From the NCBI GenBank assembly GCA_052117605.1, contig JBQKIT010000019.1: 54,004 nucleotides of DNA; one strand, written 5' to 3'. Below, piece by piece: positions 23,162 to 31,673 of the stretch; the first letter of the stretch is position 1; every line of letters begins with the position of its first letter. Both the position numbers and the translations under genes were made by a program. This stretch comes from CAG-791 sp000431495. Lineage in GTDB: Bacteria > Bacillota > Clostridia > Lachnospirales > Lachnospiraceae. Under the pieces are notes generated by a model. That model made no database searches. It was not told where the DNA came from and saw nothing but the letters and a program-made list of their open reading frames with translations.

Positions 23162-24043
23162 ATGAACATCGATTACAAGGTAACAGGAGCAGACAGAAAG
23201 GCCATGGTAAAGGTCATTGAAAAGGTATCAGGCTTAAAGGCCAAGTACCTCTTCACCCCGACCTACGCTTTCGAGATCGGGCCTTACATGGTAAGCCGCT
23301 ATGGAGTCTTCTCGGACAGCGAAGCTGCTGACCCGGAGACCACAAAGAAGATCCGCGAGGCCCTCACTGAGGAAGGCTACGAAGGCGAGACCACTGAGGA
23401 CAATACCAACCTGGCAGCAGACAACGAGCCCCATGGAGATACACAAGACGAAGCCACTGCTCCGGCTGAGACTCCGGCTCCTGCCGAGGAGCCGCAGAAA
23501 GAACCTGAAGAACCTCAGCCCGAAGAGCTGCAGGCGCCTGCCACGGAAGCGGCCACAGAGCCAGCAACCGAAGCGACTGGCCTTTCAATCTCCCTGCCGC
23601 TCACCTCGGTCGATACCGAGAAGCTTTCGAAGATTCTCGAGTCGAAGGGCAAGCTCATAAAGAAGGCGCTCGGAACAGAGACCACGGACTTCACGGTAAA
23701 CGGCGACAAGGTGACCTTCACCTGGTTCTCTTCCATCCCGGATACAGACACAGCGGATGCGGCAACGAAGCTCATCGCGGCAATCGGAAAGATGTCGAAG
23801 AACGCGAAGCGCATCACGATGACCGAGGCAGACGTCGAGAGCGAAAAATACGCCTTCCGAGGCTTCCTCATCAGACTTGGCTTCTCAGGGCCCGAGTATA
23901 AGGCAACAAGGAAGCGCCTCCTTCAGAACCTCTCCGGAGCATCCGCATTCCGGAATAAGGAAGAGGCTGACAAGTTCGCGGCCCGCCAGAAGGCACTCCG
24001 CGACGTAAAGAAAGCGGAGGTACAGAATGATGCTTCCAACTAA
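23162..24043 (+). CDS. Phage 'virulence-like' protein with LRLGF C-terminal domain
   Basis: A 293-residue protein: a small N-terminal beta domain (residues about 1-60), a Pro/Glu/Ala-rich linker (about 85-140), a middle alpha/beta domain (SISLPLTSVDTEKLSKILESKG), and a C-terminal domain (about 229-265) with KYAFRGFLIRLGF and LSGASAFRN. That C-terminal domain is closely matched at the end of the amidoligase gene downstream. Similar phage proteins are often loosely annotated 'virulence'. It overlaps DUF4314 by 17 bp. Probably part of the amidoligase module. Confidence 0.8.
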   Translation: MNIDYKVTGADRKAMVKVIEKVSGLKAKYLFTPTYAFEIGPYMVSRYGVFSDSEAADPETTKKIREALTEEGYEGETTEDNTNLAADNEPHGDTQDEATAPAETPAPAEEPQKEPEEPQPEELQAPATEAATEPATEATGLSISLPLTSVDTEKLSKILESKGKLIKKALGTETTDFTVNGDKVTFTWFSSIPDTDTADAATKLIAAIGKMSKNAKRITMTEADVESEKYAFRGFLIRLGFSGPEYKATRKRLLQNLSGASAFRNKEEADKFAARQKALRDVKKAEVQNDASN

Positions 24044-24248
24044 GGCAGAAATCGAATGCCTGCGGGTTACCTTTCCCGCAGGTACAAGGATAGAGCTCAT
24101 CGAGATGGATGACCCGCAGGCTCCGGCTCCCGGCACAAAGGGAACCGTGAACGGAGTCGACGACACTGGATCGCTCCTGGTCCACTGGGATTCAGGCTCC
24201 TCCCTGAACGTGATTTACGGTATCGATAAAGTCCGGAAGGTTCTCTAA
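24027..24248 (+). CDS. DUF4314 protein
   Basis: A 73-residue DUF4314 protein, an SH3-like small beta domain: FPAGTRIELIEMDDPQAPAPGTKGTV, then LLVHWDSGSSLNVI. Known in phage genomes next to amidoligase and GGCT genes. Start after CGGAGG, overlapping the preceding gene by 17 bp, indicating coupling. Likely an adaptor of the same pathway. Confidence 0.85.
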   Translation: MMLPTKAEIECLRVTFPAGTRIELIEMDDPQAPAPGTKGTVNGVDDTGSLLVHWDSGSSLNVIYGIDKVRKVL

Positions 24249-24249
24249 G

Positions 24250-24337
24250 ATACACAAATTCTGACTGGCTTTGAATCTACATCTTTGGTGGTTTTATGGA
24301 GTCGAATTAACTGGATATGTCTGGCCGATAGAGTGAT
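24250..24337 (+). promoter_or_regulatory. Conserved leader motif, copy 2
   Basis: ATACACAA at 24250, GGCT, CATCTTTG, then a 39-nt core (24299-24337) with TCGAAT, ACTGGATAT, GGCC and AGAGTGAT. The core aligns without gaps to 26122-26160 (28 of 39 identical). It ends 50 nt before the amidoligase start, and GGTGGTTTTATGG just before the core can pair with CCATAA...AACCACC after it. Confidence 0.6.
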
Positions 24338-24387
24338 TAATACCATAACAAAAGAAAACAACCACCTACCGAAAGGAGCCAGAAACC

Positions 24388-25308
24388 ATGAAAAACACAG
24401 CAAACCAGATCGAAGGAATCAAGAGCCAGACCTTAGGAGTTGAGGTCGAGATGAACAGCATCAAGAGGAGCGAGGCCGCCAAGGTTGCAGCCACCTACTT
24501 CGGAACCGGACGCTTTAAGAACACCGCAGACCGGAACGGCTACTACACCTGGAGCGCCTGGGACGCGCAGGACCGCGAATGGAAATTCCAGAGGGACGTG
24601 AGCATCTCCGGACCGGACGCAGAGAAATGCGAACTGGTAACCCCGATCCTCCACTACGACGACATCGAGCTTCTTCAGGGCCTCATCCGGGAGCTACGAC
24701 ACGCGGGAGCAAGGTCCAGCGCAGAACGCGGCTGCGGAATCCACTGCCATGTAGGCGCTCAGGGACACACACCGCAGACCCTCCGGAACCTTGCAAACAT
24801 CATGGCAAGCCACGAGCAGCTCCTCATCAGAGCCCTCGGGATTGACCCGGTGAGAACCAGCCGCTACTGCCGGACGGTTGACCCGGATTTCCTTGCAGCC
24901 CTCAACAAGAAGAAGCCCCAGACCATGGCAGGCCTTGCAGACATTTGGTACACCACTCAGGGAGCTTCCTACGGCAGGGACCAGCATTACAACTCAAGCC
25001 GCTACCACATGCTGAACCTCCACGCCACCTTCACAAAGGGCACAGTTGAATTCAGACTTTTCAACGGCACGATGCACGCAGGCAGGATCAAGACCTACAT
25101 TCAGCTTTGCCTCGGGATGAGCGCCTTGGCCAAGGAAGTAAGGACCGCGAGCTGCAGACCGCAGCAAAGCGAAAACGACAAATACGCGATGAGGACTTGG
25201 CTCCTTCGCCTCGGCTTCATCGGCGAGGAATTTTCAACAGCCAGGGATTTCCTGACACGCGACCTTTCCGGCGACACGGCTTTCAGAAACGGCCGAGCAG
25301 CCGCTTGA
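24388..25308 (+). CDS. Putative amidoligase (PF12224-like)
   Basis: A 306-residue protein of the phage amidoligase family (COOH-NH2 ligase, ATP-dependent, glutamine-synthetase-like fold). Motifs seen: GVEVEMNSIKR near the start, GCGIHCHVGAQG (about 115), and TVEFRLFNGTMHAGR (about 215), giving the Glu/His/Arg active-site set. C-terminal about 40 residues (KYAMRTWLLRLGF, LSGDTAFRN) repeat the domain at the end of the virulence-like protein. With the GGCT gene downstream it would form and trim isopeptide or gamma-glutamyl bonds; substrate unknown. Confidence 0.88.
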   Translation: MKNTANQIEGIKSQTLGVEVEMNSIKRSEAAKVAATYFGTGRFKNTADRNGYYTWSAWDAQDREWKFQRDVSISGPDAEKCELVTPILHYDDIELLQGLIRELRHAGARSSAERGCGIHCHVGAQGHTPQTLRNLANIMASHEQLLIRALGIDPVRTSRYCRTVDPDFLAALNKKKPQTMAGLADIWYTTQGASYGRDQHYNSSRYHMLNLHATFTKGTVEFRLFNGTMHAGRIKTYIQLCLGMSALAKEVRTASCRPQQSENDKYAMRTWLLRLGFIGEEFSTARDFLTRDLSGDTAFRNGRAAA

Positions 25309-25329
25309 AGGGCCCAGGGAAGGAATTAG

Positions 25330-25378
25330 CCTTCTCCTACCGACGACCGCCACGGTGCGGCCTTTCGGTGGTAGAAGG
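25330..25378 (+). promoter_or_regulatory. Structured hairpin upstream of the GGCT gene
   Basis: CTTCTCCTACCG pairs with CGGTGGTAGAAG around an inner CCGC/GCGG hairpin, ending 27 nt before the start codon. No T-run follows, so it is more like a leader structure than a terminator. Confidence 0.4.
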
Positions 25379-25404
25379 GTAATCCCTTCGGAAAGGAGAT
25401 CACC

Positions 25405-25875
25405 ATGAAAAGATACTACTTAGCCTACGGCAGCAACTTAAACCTTAGTCAGATGGCACTCCGGTGCCCTGGTGCAAGGCGCATCGGGACCGGCACCATC
25501 GAAGGCTATGAACTGCTCTTCAAAGGCAGCAAGACCGGCGCATACCTCACGATCGAGAAGCGGGATGGCGCCAGGGTCCCGGTCGGGATCTTCTCGGTCA
25601 CACCTGCCGACGAAGAACGACTCGATCACTATGAAGGCTACCCCATCTTCTACTACAAGACGGAGGTCCCGATCAAAGTGACGAGCGGGAAACACAAAGG
25701 AAACGTCATCCCTGCCTTCATCTACATCATGCATGAGGACCGGAAGCTCGGAATTCCATCAAGCCGCTACGTTGAAACCTGCATGGAAGGCTATGATGAC
25801 TTTGGCTTTGACAAGGCACTCCTCCGGGGAGCCGTGAAGCGCTCCTGGGAAGCAAGCGGATGGGAGGCAATATGA
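25405..25875 (+). CDS. Gamma-glutamylcyclotransferase-like (AIG2/GGCT) protein
   Basis: A 156-residue GGCT-fold protein. The YGSNLN substrate-binding loop is at residues 7-12 and the expected acidic catalytic residue lies in FYYKTEVPI (about residue 75). GGCT enzymes release gamma-glutamyl groups as 5-oxoproline. Beside an amidoligase, the likely role is cleavage or editing of the amide bonds it makes. Its end overlaps the following zinc-ribbon gene by 4 bp. Confidence 0.88.
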   Translation: MKRYYLAYGSNLNLSQMALRCPGARRIGTGTIEGYELLFKGSKTGAYLTIEKRDGARVPVGIFSVTPADEERLDHYEGYPIFYYKTEVPIKVTSGKHKGNVIPAFIYIMHEDRKLGIPSSRYVETCMEGYDDFGFDKALLRGAVKRSWEASGWEAI

Positions 25876-26072
25876 AACCTGAAACAGAAAGACACACGCG
25901 CATCTGCCCCATCTGCGGCAGAACCTACAGTGAGGTTCCTGCCCTCTCCCGGACCGACAACAAGACGCTGATCTGCCCTGATTGCGGCACGAGACAAGCT
26001 CTTGAATCGATCGGTGTGGACAAGGACGAGCAGGAAAAGATCCTCTCCATCATCCACAGCAAGGCCGAATAA
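25872..26072 (+). CDS. Zinc-ribbon protein (66 aa)
   Basis: A 66-residue protein with CPICGRTY and CPDCGTRQ, a classic two-knuckle zinc ribbon, plus a short helix. Start ATG 25872 follows GGGAGG and overlaps the GGCT stop by 4 bp. Common companion in phage amidoligase modules; function unknown. Confidence 0.8.
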   Translation: MKPETERHTRICPICGRTYSEVPALSRTDNKTLICPDCGTRQALESIGVDKDEQEKILSIIHSKAE

Positions 26073-26083
26073 ACCGCCATAAA

Positions 26084-26160
26084 ATACACAAGTTCCCGGC
26101 TCCATCTTTGTCACATATATTGCTTCGAATCTACTGGATATAAAAGGCCCGCAGAGTGAT
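26084..26160 (+). promoter_or_regulatory. Conserved leader motif, copy 3
   Basis: ATACACAA at 26084, CCCGGCT, CATCTTTG, then the 39-nt core 26122-26160 with TCGAAT, ACTGGATAT, GGCC and AGAGTGAT. ACATATAT (26113) pairs with ATATATGT just after the core (26159-26166). It ends 59 nt before the next start. Confidence 0.6.
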
Positions 26161-26219
26161 ATATGTACATGCCGAAAGGGAAAAGGCCCACGGCAGACAA
26201 GCACAAGGAGGGCAAGGCC

Positions 26220-26501
26220 ATGACAAAGAATATCGAAACAAGAGCGAAGGAACTCAGGGTACCGGCACAGAGCACAAGCGAGGAGCTTGAATGCAGAGGC
26301 TTCAAGGTCATTACCTTCGGGAACAAGATCCTGGCGGTCGGCTACTACTACATGGGAAGGAACGAGGCAAGCTACTACGGAGCAGCCTACACCTTCACCA
26401 CAGACGACCACACCTGCGAAGGAAACATCAAGCTTACAGCGCTCAGCGATGACTTCTTCGAAGACGACGGACACGCCTTCGCCTGGGCCATGAACGCCTG
26501 A
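26220..26501 (+). CDS. Phage hypothetical protein (93 aa)
   Basis: A 93-residue acidic protein (MTKNIETRAKELRVPAQS...). ATG 26220 follows AAGGAGGG at normal spacing; the upstream in-frame ATG 26163 overlaps the leader motif and is rejected. Last gene of the accessory block, followed by a terminator before the large terminase. Function unknown. Confidence 0.7.
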   Translation: MTKNIETRAKELRVPAQSTSEELECRGFKVITFGNKILAVGYYYMGRNEASYYGAAYTFTTDDHTCEGNIKLTALSDDFFEDDGHAFAWAMNA

Positions 26502-26526
26502 GCTACTTAAACAAATCACCAACGAA

Positions 26527-26556
26527 AGATCGCTGAAGACTCAGCGGTCTTTTCTT
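26527..26556 (+). terminator. Terminator before the large terminase
   Basis: AGATCGCTGA pairs with TCAGCGGTCT (one G-U), then TTTCTTTT. Confidence 0.7.
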
Positions 26557-26579
26557 TTGCCTGGAAAGGAGGTCACGCC

Positions 26580-28187
26580 ATGGGCATGCGGAAACTGAAA
26601 AACTACAAACCGACCCGCTTCATGGCGGAGGGCTCCTACTACGATAAAGACGCTGCCGACTTTGCCGTGATGTTTATCGAAAGTCTAAAGCACACCAAGG
26701 GAACCTGGTGGAAGCAGCCCTTCGAGCTCATCGACTGGCAGGAGCAGATCATCCGGGATCTCTTCGGAGTCTTAAAGCCAAATGGCTACCGGCAGTTCAC
26801 GACCGCCTACATAGAGATACCCAAGAAGATGGGCAAGTCGGAGCTGGCTGCCGCTGTTGCGCTGTATCTCACCTGTGCTGATGGAGAGGAACGAGCCGAG
26901 GTCTACGGCTGTGCTGCCGACAGGAACCAGGCCAAGATCGTCTATGACGTTGCGGTCGATATGGTCCACCTCTGCCCCTCTCTTAATAAGCGGGTCAAGA
27001 TCCTGCAGTCACAGAAAAAGCTCGTCTACCTGCCGACGAACAGCACCTATCAGGTCCTGTCCGCTGATGTGGCGAACAAGCACGGCTTCAATACCTCTGG
27101 CGTGATCTTCGATGAGCTGCATACGCAGCCAAACCGGAAGCTCTACGACGTAATGACGAAGGGATCTGGTGATGCCAGGATGCAGCCTCTGTATTTTCTC
27201 ATCACCACAGCCGGGACCGATACGAACTCGATCTGCTACGAGGTCCATCAAAAGGCACAGGACATCATCGCTGGCAGAAAGATCGACCCGACCTTCTACC
27301 CGGTGATCTTCGGCGCAGATGAATCCGACGACTGGACGGACCCGAAGGTCTGGAAGAAGGCAAATCCCTCTCTTGGAATCACGGTCGGTATCGACAAGGT
27401 CGAAGCAGCCTGCGAGTCAGCCAAGCAGAATCCCGGCGAAGAGAACGCCTTCCGGCAGCTCCGCCTCAATCAATGGGTGAAGCAGGCGGTCCGCTGGATG
27501 CCTATGGATAAATGGGATGCCTGTGCCTTCCCGGTTGATCCGGAGGAGCTCGAAGGCAGGGTCTGTTACGGAGGCCTCGACCTCTCTTCCACTTCCGATA
27601 TCACGGCTTTCGTGTTGGTATTCCCACCAAGGGATGAGGAGGACAAGTACGTGGTCCTTCCTTACTTCTGGCTGCCAGAGGAAACGCTGGACCTGCGTGT
27701 CCGAAGGGATCATGTTCCCTATGACGTCTGGGAGAAGCAGGACCTCATTGAAACGACCGAGGGAAACGTCATTCACTACGGCTTCATAGAGAAGTTCATC
27801 GAGAACCTTGGTGAACGCTACAACATCCGCGAGATTGCCTTCGACCGCTGGGGAGCCGTCCAGATGGTCCAGAACCTCGAGGGCATGGGCTTTACCGTAG
27901 TTCCCTTCGGCCAGGGCTTTAAGGATATGAGTCCGCCCACCAAGGAGCTTATGAAGCTGGTCCTTGAGAAGCGGATTGCACATGGCGGCAATCCGGTCCT
28001 TCGCTGGATGATGGACAACATCTACATCCGAAGAGACCCGGCAGGCAATATTAAAGCCGACAAGGAGAAGTCCACAGAGAAGATCGATGGTGCGATTGCC
28101 ATGATCATGGGACTCGACCGGGCAATCCGTGGTGGTAACGACAACGGCGAATCGGTCTATGATAACCGAGGCATTTTATTTCTATGA
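26580..28187 (+). CDS. terL: Phage terminase large subunit
   Basis: A 535-residue large terminase. ATPase motifs: Walker A-like EIPKKMGKSELAAA (about residue 80), Walker B VIFDELH (about 174) and the coupling motif ITTAGT. The nuclease half begins with YGGLDLSSTSDITAF (about 323), where Asp residues bind metal, and ends with IDGAIAMIMGLDRA. It is the packaging motor and headful or cos cutter. It starts behind AAAGGAGG after a terminator. Confidence 0.95.
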   Translation: MGMRKLKNYKPTRFMAEGSYYDKDAADFAVMFIESLKHTKGTWWKQPFELIDWQEQIIRDLFGVLKPNGYRQFTTAYIEIPKKMGKSELAAAVALYLTCADGEERAEVYGCAADRNQAKIVYDVAVDMVHLCPSLNKRVKILQSQKKLVYLPTNSTYQVLSADVANKHGFNTSGVIFDELHTQPNRKLYDVMTKGSGDARMQPLYFLITTAGTDTNSICYEVHQKAQDIIAGRKIDPTFYPVIFGADESDDWTDPKVWKKANPSLGITVGIDKVEAACESAKQNPGEENAFRQLRLNQWVKQAVRWMPMDKWDACAFPVDPEELEGRVCYGGLDLSSTSDITAFVLVFPPRDEEDKYVVLPYFWLPEETLDLRVRRDHVPYDVWEKQDLIETTEGNVIHYGFIEKFIENLGERYNIREIAFDRWGAVQMVQNLEGMGFTVVPFGQGFKDMSPPTKELMKLVLEKRIAHGGNPVLRWMMDNIYIRRDPAGNIKADKEKSTEKIDGAIAMIMGLDRAIRGGNDNGESVYDNRGILFL

Positions 28188-28196
28188 GGTGACAAG

Positions 28197-28268
28197 ATGA
28201 TAGTTCTCTCCCTACTCGGCTTCTTCGTAATCCGGGAAGCCTTAAACCAGATGGAGGTGTGGCCATGA
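28197..28268 (+). CDS. Tiny ORF between terminase and portal (23 aa)
   Basis: MIVLSLLGFFVIREALNQME... 23 residues with a hydrophobic start, overlapping the portal start by 4 bp (ATGA). Position and overlap resemble tiny conserved ORFs between TerL and portal genes in related phages. May be real or a coupling peptide. Confidence 0.4.
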   Translation: MIVLSLLGFFVIREALNQMEVWP

Positions 28269-29530
28269 GTATCTTTTCTAAGATGTTCCGAAGCCGTGAT
28301 AAGCCGACCGACTCGACAAACGGCTCTGGTTACCGCTACTACTTCGGCGGGACAACGTCTGGTAAGACAGTCAATGAACGATCTGCCATGCAGATCTCTG
28401 CTGTGTATGCCTGCGTGCGTGTCCTCTCTGAGGCGATCGCATCGCTGCCGCTTCACCTGTACAAATACACAGAGGAAGGAAGCAAGGAAAAGGCCATCGA
28501 CCATCCGCTGTATCTCCTTCTGCATGACGAGCCAAATCCCGAGATGACCTCTTTCATCTTCCGGGAGACCATGATGACGCACCTGCTCCTCTGGGGCAAC
28601 GCCTACGCGCAGGTGATACGAAATGGTCGAGGCGAAGTCGTAGGGCTCTATCCTCTCATGGCAAACCGCATGCGGGTAGACCGGGATGAGAACGGACATC
28701 TCTACTACGAGTATCAGATGAATACCTCGGATGCTCCGACCATGCATACCGGCACTGTCCGGCTCACACCTTCTGATGTGCTGCATATCCCAGGGCTCGG
28801 GTTTGATGGCCTTGTCGGCTACAGCCCGATCGCAATGGCGAAGAACTCGATCGGAATGGCAATGGCAACAGAGGAATACGGAGCGACCTTCTTTAAGAAT
28901 GGCGCAAATCCCTCCGGAATCCTTTCTATGCCTGGTACCGTCAAGGACCCGGACAAAATCCGCTCCTCCTGGGAGCAGGGCTTCTCCGGAAGCCATAACG
29001 CAAACAAGGTCGCCATCCTTGAGGAAGGCATGACCTATACGCCGATCTCCATTTCACCGGAGCAGGCACAGTTCCTGGAGACGAGGAAGTTCCAGCTTGA
29101 CGAGATTGCGAGAATCTTCCGCATCCCACCTCACCTTATCGGCGACCTCGAGCATGCGACCTTTTCAAATATCGAGGAGCAGAGCCTCGAGTTTGTGACA
29201 TACACCCTGGAGCCCTGGCTCTCCCGCTGGGAGCAGTCCATGCAGCGATGTCTCCTGCGGCCCGAAGAAAAGTCAAAGTACTTTATCCGCTTTAACGTAG
29301 ACGGCCTGCTTCGCGGCAACTACCAGTCCAGGATGCAGGGCTATGCGACCGGCATCCAGAACGGCATCCTCTCCATCAATGATGTCCGTGAGCTCGAGAA
29401 CATGAATCTTCTCTCGGATGAAGAAGGCGGTAATCTTCACATCTTAAACGGCAACGTTGTAAAGCTCTCTGACGCAGGCAAGGCCTACGAGCAGAGCACA
29501 GAAACAAAGGAGGAACCTGATGAAGAATAA
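28265..29530 (+). CDS. Phage portal protein, HK97 family
   Basis: A 421-residue HK97-type portal. Typical segments: SAVYACVRVLSEAIASLPLHLYKY near the N-terminus, LYPLMANRMRV and VLHIPGLGFDGLVG in the middle, and the C-terminal RIPPHLIGDLEHATFSNIEEQ. It forms the dodecameric DNA gate. ATG 28265 follows GGAGGTG; the upstream GTG 28259 is inside that site. Confidence 0.95.
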   Translation: MSIFSKMFRSRDKPTDSTNGSGYRYYFGGTTSGKTVNERSAMQISAVYACVRVLSEAIASLPLHLYKYTEEGSKEKAIDHPLYLLLHDEPNPEMTSFIFRETMMTHLLLWGNAYAQVIRNGRGEVVGLYPLMANRMRVDRDENGHLYYEYQMNTSDAPTMHTGTVRLTPSDVLHIPGLGFDGLVGYSPIAMAKNSIGMAMATEEYGATFFKNGANPSGILSMPGTVKDPDKIRSSWEQGFSGSHNANKVAILEEGMTYTPISISPEQAQFLETRKFQLDEIARIFRIPPHLIGDLEHATFSNIEEQSLEFVTYTLEPWLSRWEQSMQRCLLRPEEKSKYFIRFNVDGLLRGNYQSRMQGYATGIQNGILSINDVRELENMNLLSDEEGGNLHILNGNVVKLSDAGKAYEQSTETKEEPDEE

Positions 29531-30434
29531 AAACAAGTTCTGGCGCTGGGCCAGGAACGCTCTGGATAGTCCATCTACTGAAGAATCCAAAGAGCGCACT
29601 CTGTTCCTTGACGGAACGATCGCTTCGGAGAGCTGGTTTGACGATGATGTCACTCCGGCTCTTTTTAAGTCGGACCTTAATTCCGGTACCGGCGATATCA
29701 CAGTCTGGATCAACTCTCCGGGTGGCGATGTCTTTGCGGCAGCACAGATCTACAACATGCTCCGCGACTACAAGGGAAAGGTTACCGTGAAGATTGACGG
29801 CATCGCTGCCTCGGCTGCCTCTGTCATTGCAATGGCAGGTGATTCGGTGCTCATGTCTCCAGTCTCCATGCTTATGATCCATAACCCTTCGACCGTTGCT
29901 ATGGGTGACAAGACCGAGATGGAAAAGGCAATCGAGATGCTCTCTTCCGTAAAGGACTCCATCATCAATGCCTACCAGGCAAAGACAGGACTTTCTCGGA
30001 ACAAGCTCTCAAAGCTCATGGATGAAGAGACCTGGATGGATTCCGGTAAAGCCGTCGAGCTCCACTTCGCAGACGGCATCATCGACCGGTCTGAGCTCTA
30101 CAGTACTGCTCCTCTTAATAAGCCAGAGGAGAACGACCCTGACGAAGGGGAACAGGATGAACCTGATGAGGATACACCAGATGAAGGCGATGATCCTGAT
30201 GAAGAGAAAAAGAAGGATGATGCATCAGCCCTTTTCTCTGGACATGAATCCATGCTCTTCTCCCGCTATCAGGTGGCAGCTGCCACAGGCAGGAAGCTCC
30301 TTGACTACTGCAAGGAGCAGGAAGCAAAAGATGCCAAGCCGCATCTCCCTGCGGATTTGCATAAAGAACCACATCACTCGTACCAGATCGACGACCTCGA
30401 AAGGCGTCTCGATCTCATGAAGCATTTTCTCTAA
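29520..30434 (+). CDS. ClpP-like prohead protease
   Basis: A 304-residue S14-type protease. WINSPGGDVFAAAQIYNML, then the nucleophile in GIAASAASVIAMAG (Ser), then MIHNPS with the catalytic His, give the ClpP triad layout. A long acidic C-terminal extension (EENDPDEGEQDEP...) is likely a scaffold-like tail. It matures the prohead and overlaps the portal gene by 11 bp. Confidence 0.93.
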   Translation: MKNKNKFWRWARNALDSPSTEESKERTLFLDGTIASESWFDDDVTPALFKSDLNSGTGDITVWINSPGGDVFAAAQIYNMLRDYKGKVTVKIDGIAASAASVIAMAGDSVLMSPVSMLMIHNPSTVAMGDKTEMEKAIEMLSSVKDSIINAYQAKTGLSRNKLSKLMDEETWMDSGKAVELHFADGIIDRSELYSTAPLNKPEENDPDEGEQDEPDEDTPDEGDDPDEEKKKDDASALFSGHESMLFSRYQVAAATGRKLLDYCKEQEAKDAKPHLPADLHKEPHHSYQIDDLERRLDLMKHFL

Positions 30435-30448
30435 TGGAGGTAAACGAA

Positions 30449-31651
30449 ATGAACGTACAGGATTTAATCAACAAGCGTGCAAACGCATGGGAGGCAGCAA
30501 AGGCATTCCTTGACTCCCACAGAAACGAGAACGGTGTCCTCTCTGATACGGACGGTGAGACCTATGACCGTATGGAGAAGGAAATCACCGACCTCACCCG
30601 CGAGATCGACCGTCTGAATCGTCAGAAGGCGATCGAGGAGCAGATGGGAAAGCCTACGGCTTCTCCTCTTACCGGAAGACCTGGTGCGGCAGCTCCGTCC
30701 GATGATCCGGAGGAGAAGCACGGCAGGGCCTCTAAGGCATATGCCAAGGCCATGATCGCAGCCATGCGTACCGGCTTCCACCAGATCTCAGATGTCCTCG
30801 AGGAAGGGAATGACGCGAACGGCGGATACCTGGTTCCGGAGGAATGGGACTCCCGTCTTATCGACAAGCTGACTGAAGAGAACATCTTCAGAGGTCTTGC
30901 TACCACCATCACCACGTCCGGTGAGCACAAGATCAATATCGCTGCAACGAAGCCTGCGGCAGCATGGATTGAGGAGGGTCAGGCTCTCACCTTCGGCGAT
31001 GCCACCTTCGACCAGGTAGTCCTGGATGCTCACAAGCTCCATGTGGCAATCAAGATCACGGAGGAGCTCCTCTACGACAACGCCTTCAACCTTGAGAACT
31101 ACATCATCAATGAGTTCGGCAAGGCTCTCGGTAATGCTGAGGAGGATGCCTTCTTAAACGGCGATGGCAAGGGCAAGCCTCTCGGTATCTTCGCAGAGAC
31201 CGGTGGCGGAGAAACTGCAGTGACCATCAGCGGCACAAAGCTCTCCTCCGACGATATTCTCACTCTCATCTACAGCCTGAAGAGACCGTATCGTAAGAAT
31301 GCGTCCTTCATCCTGAATGACCAGACTCTCGCTGTGATTCGTAAACTCAAGGATAATAACCAGGCCTACATCTGGCAGCCTTCCTACACTGCCGGTGAGC
31401 CGGACAAGCTCTGCGGCTACGACATTCACACGTCTGCCTATGCTCCGCTCCTTGAGGCAGGTAAGCCCGCGATCGCCTTTGGTGATTACAGCTACTACAA
31501 CATCGGTGACCGTGGAGTGAGATCCTTCCAGGAGCTCCGCGAGCTCTTTGCTGGAAACGGCATGGTAGGGTATGTAGCCAAGGAGCGTGTTGATGGCAAG
31601 CTCGTCCTTCCGGAGGCTATCCAGATCCTGAAGGCAGGAGCAGGTGCCTAA
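30449..31651 (+). CDS. Major capsid protein, HK97 family
   Basis: A 400-residue HK97-fold capsid protein. The N-terminal about 110 residues are a coiled delta/scaffold domain removed on maturation; the shell domain contains GYLVPEEWDSRLIDKL, TISGEHKI-like strands (TTSGEHKINIA), AFLNGDGKGKPLGI and FILNDQTLAVIRKLKD. ATG 30449 is chosen because GGAGG precedes it; ATG 30434 is part of that site. Confidence 0.95.
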   Translation: MNVQDLINKRANAWEAAKAFLDSHRNENGVLSDTDGETYDRMEKEITDLTREIDRLNRQKAIEEQMGKPTASPLTGRPGAAAPSDDPEEKHGRASKAYAKAMIAAMRTGFHQISDVLEEGNDANGGYLVPEEWDSRLIDKLTEENIFRGLATTITTSGEHKINIAATKPAAAWIEEGQALTFGDATFDQVVLDAHKLHVAIKITEELLYDNAFNLENYIINEFGKALGNAEEDAFLNGDGKGKPLGIFAETGGGETAVTISGTKLSSDDILTLIYSLKRPYRKNASFILNDQTLAVIRKLKDNNQAYIWQPSYTAGEPDKLCGYDIHTSAYAPLLEAGKPAIAFGDYSYYNIGDRGVRSFQELRELFAGNGMVGYVAKERVDGKLVLPEAIQILKAGAGA

Positions 31652-31673
31652 TAGAAAGTGAGGTTATGCGGAC

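Noticed and set aside
25791..26522. 243-residue minus-strand ORF over the GGCT/zinc-ribbon region
   Set aside because: It runs antisense to well supported genes with clear families; the protein is Val/Cys-rich without domains, as expected for a shadow frame of GC-rich coding DNA.
28157..28996. 279-residue minus-strand ORF over the portal gene
   Set aside because: Antisense to a certain portal gene, no ribosome-binding site, no recognisable domain.
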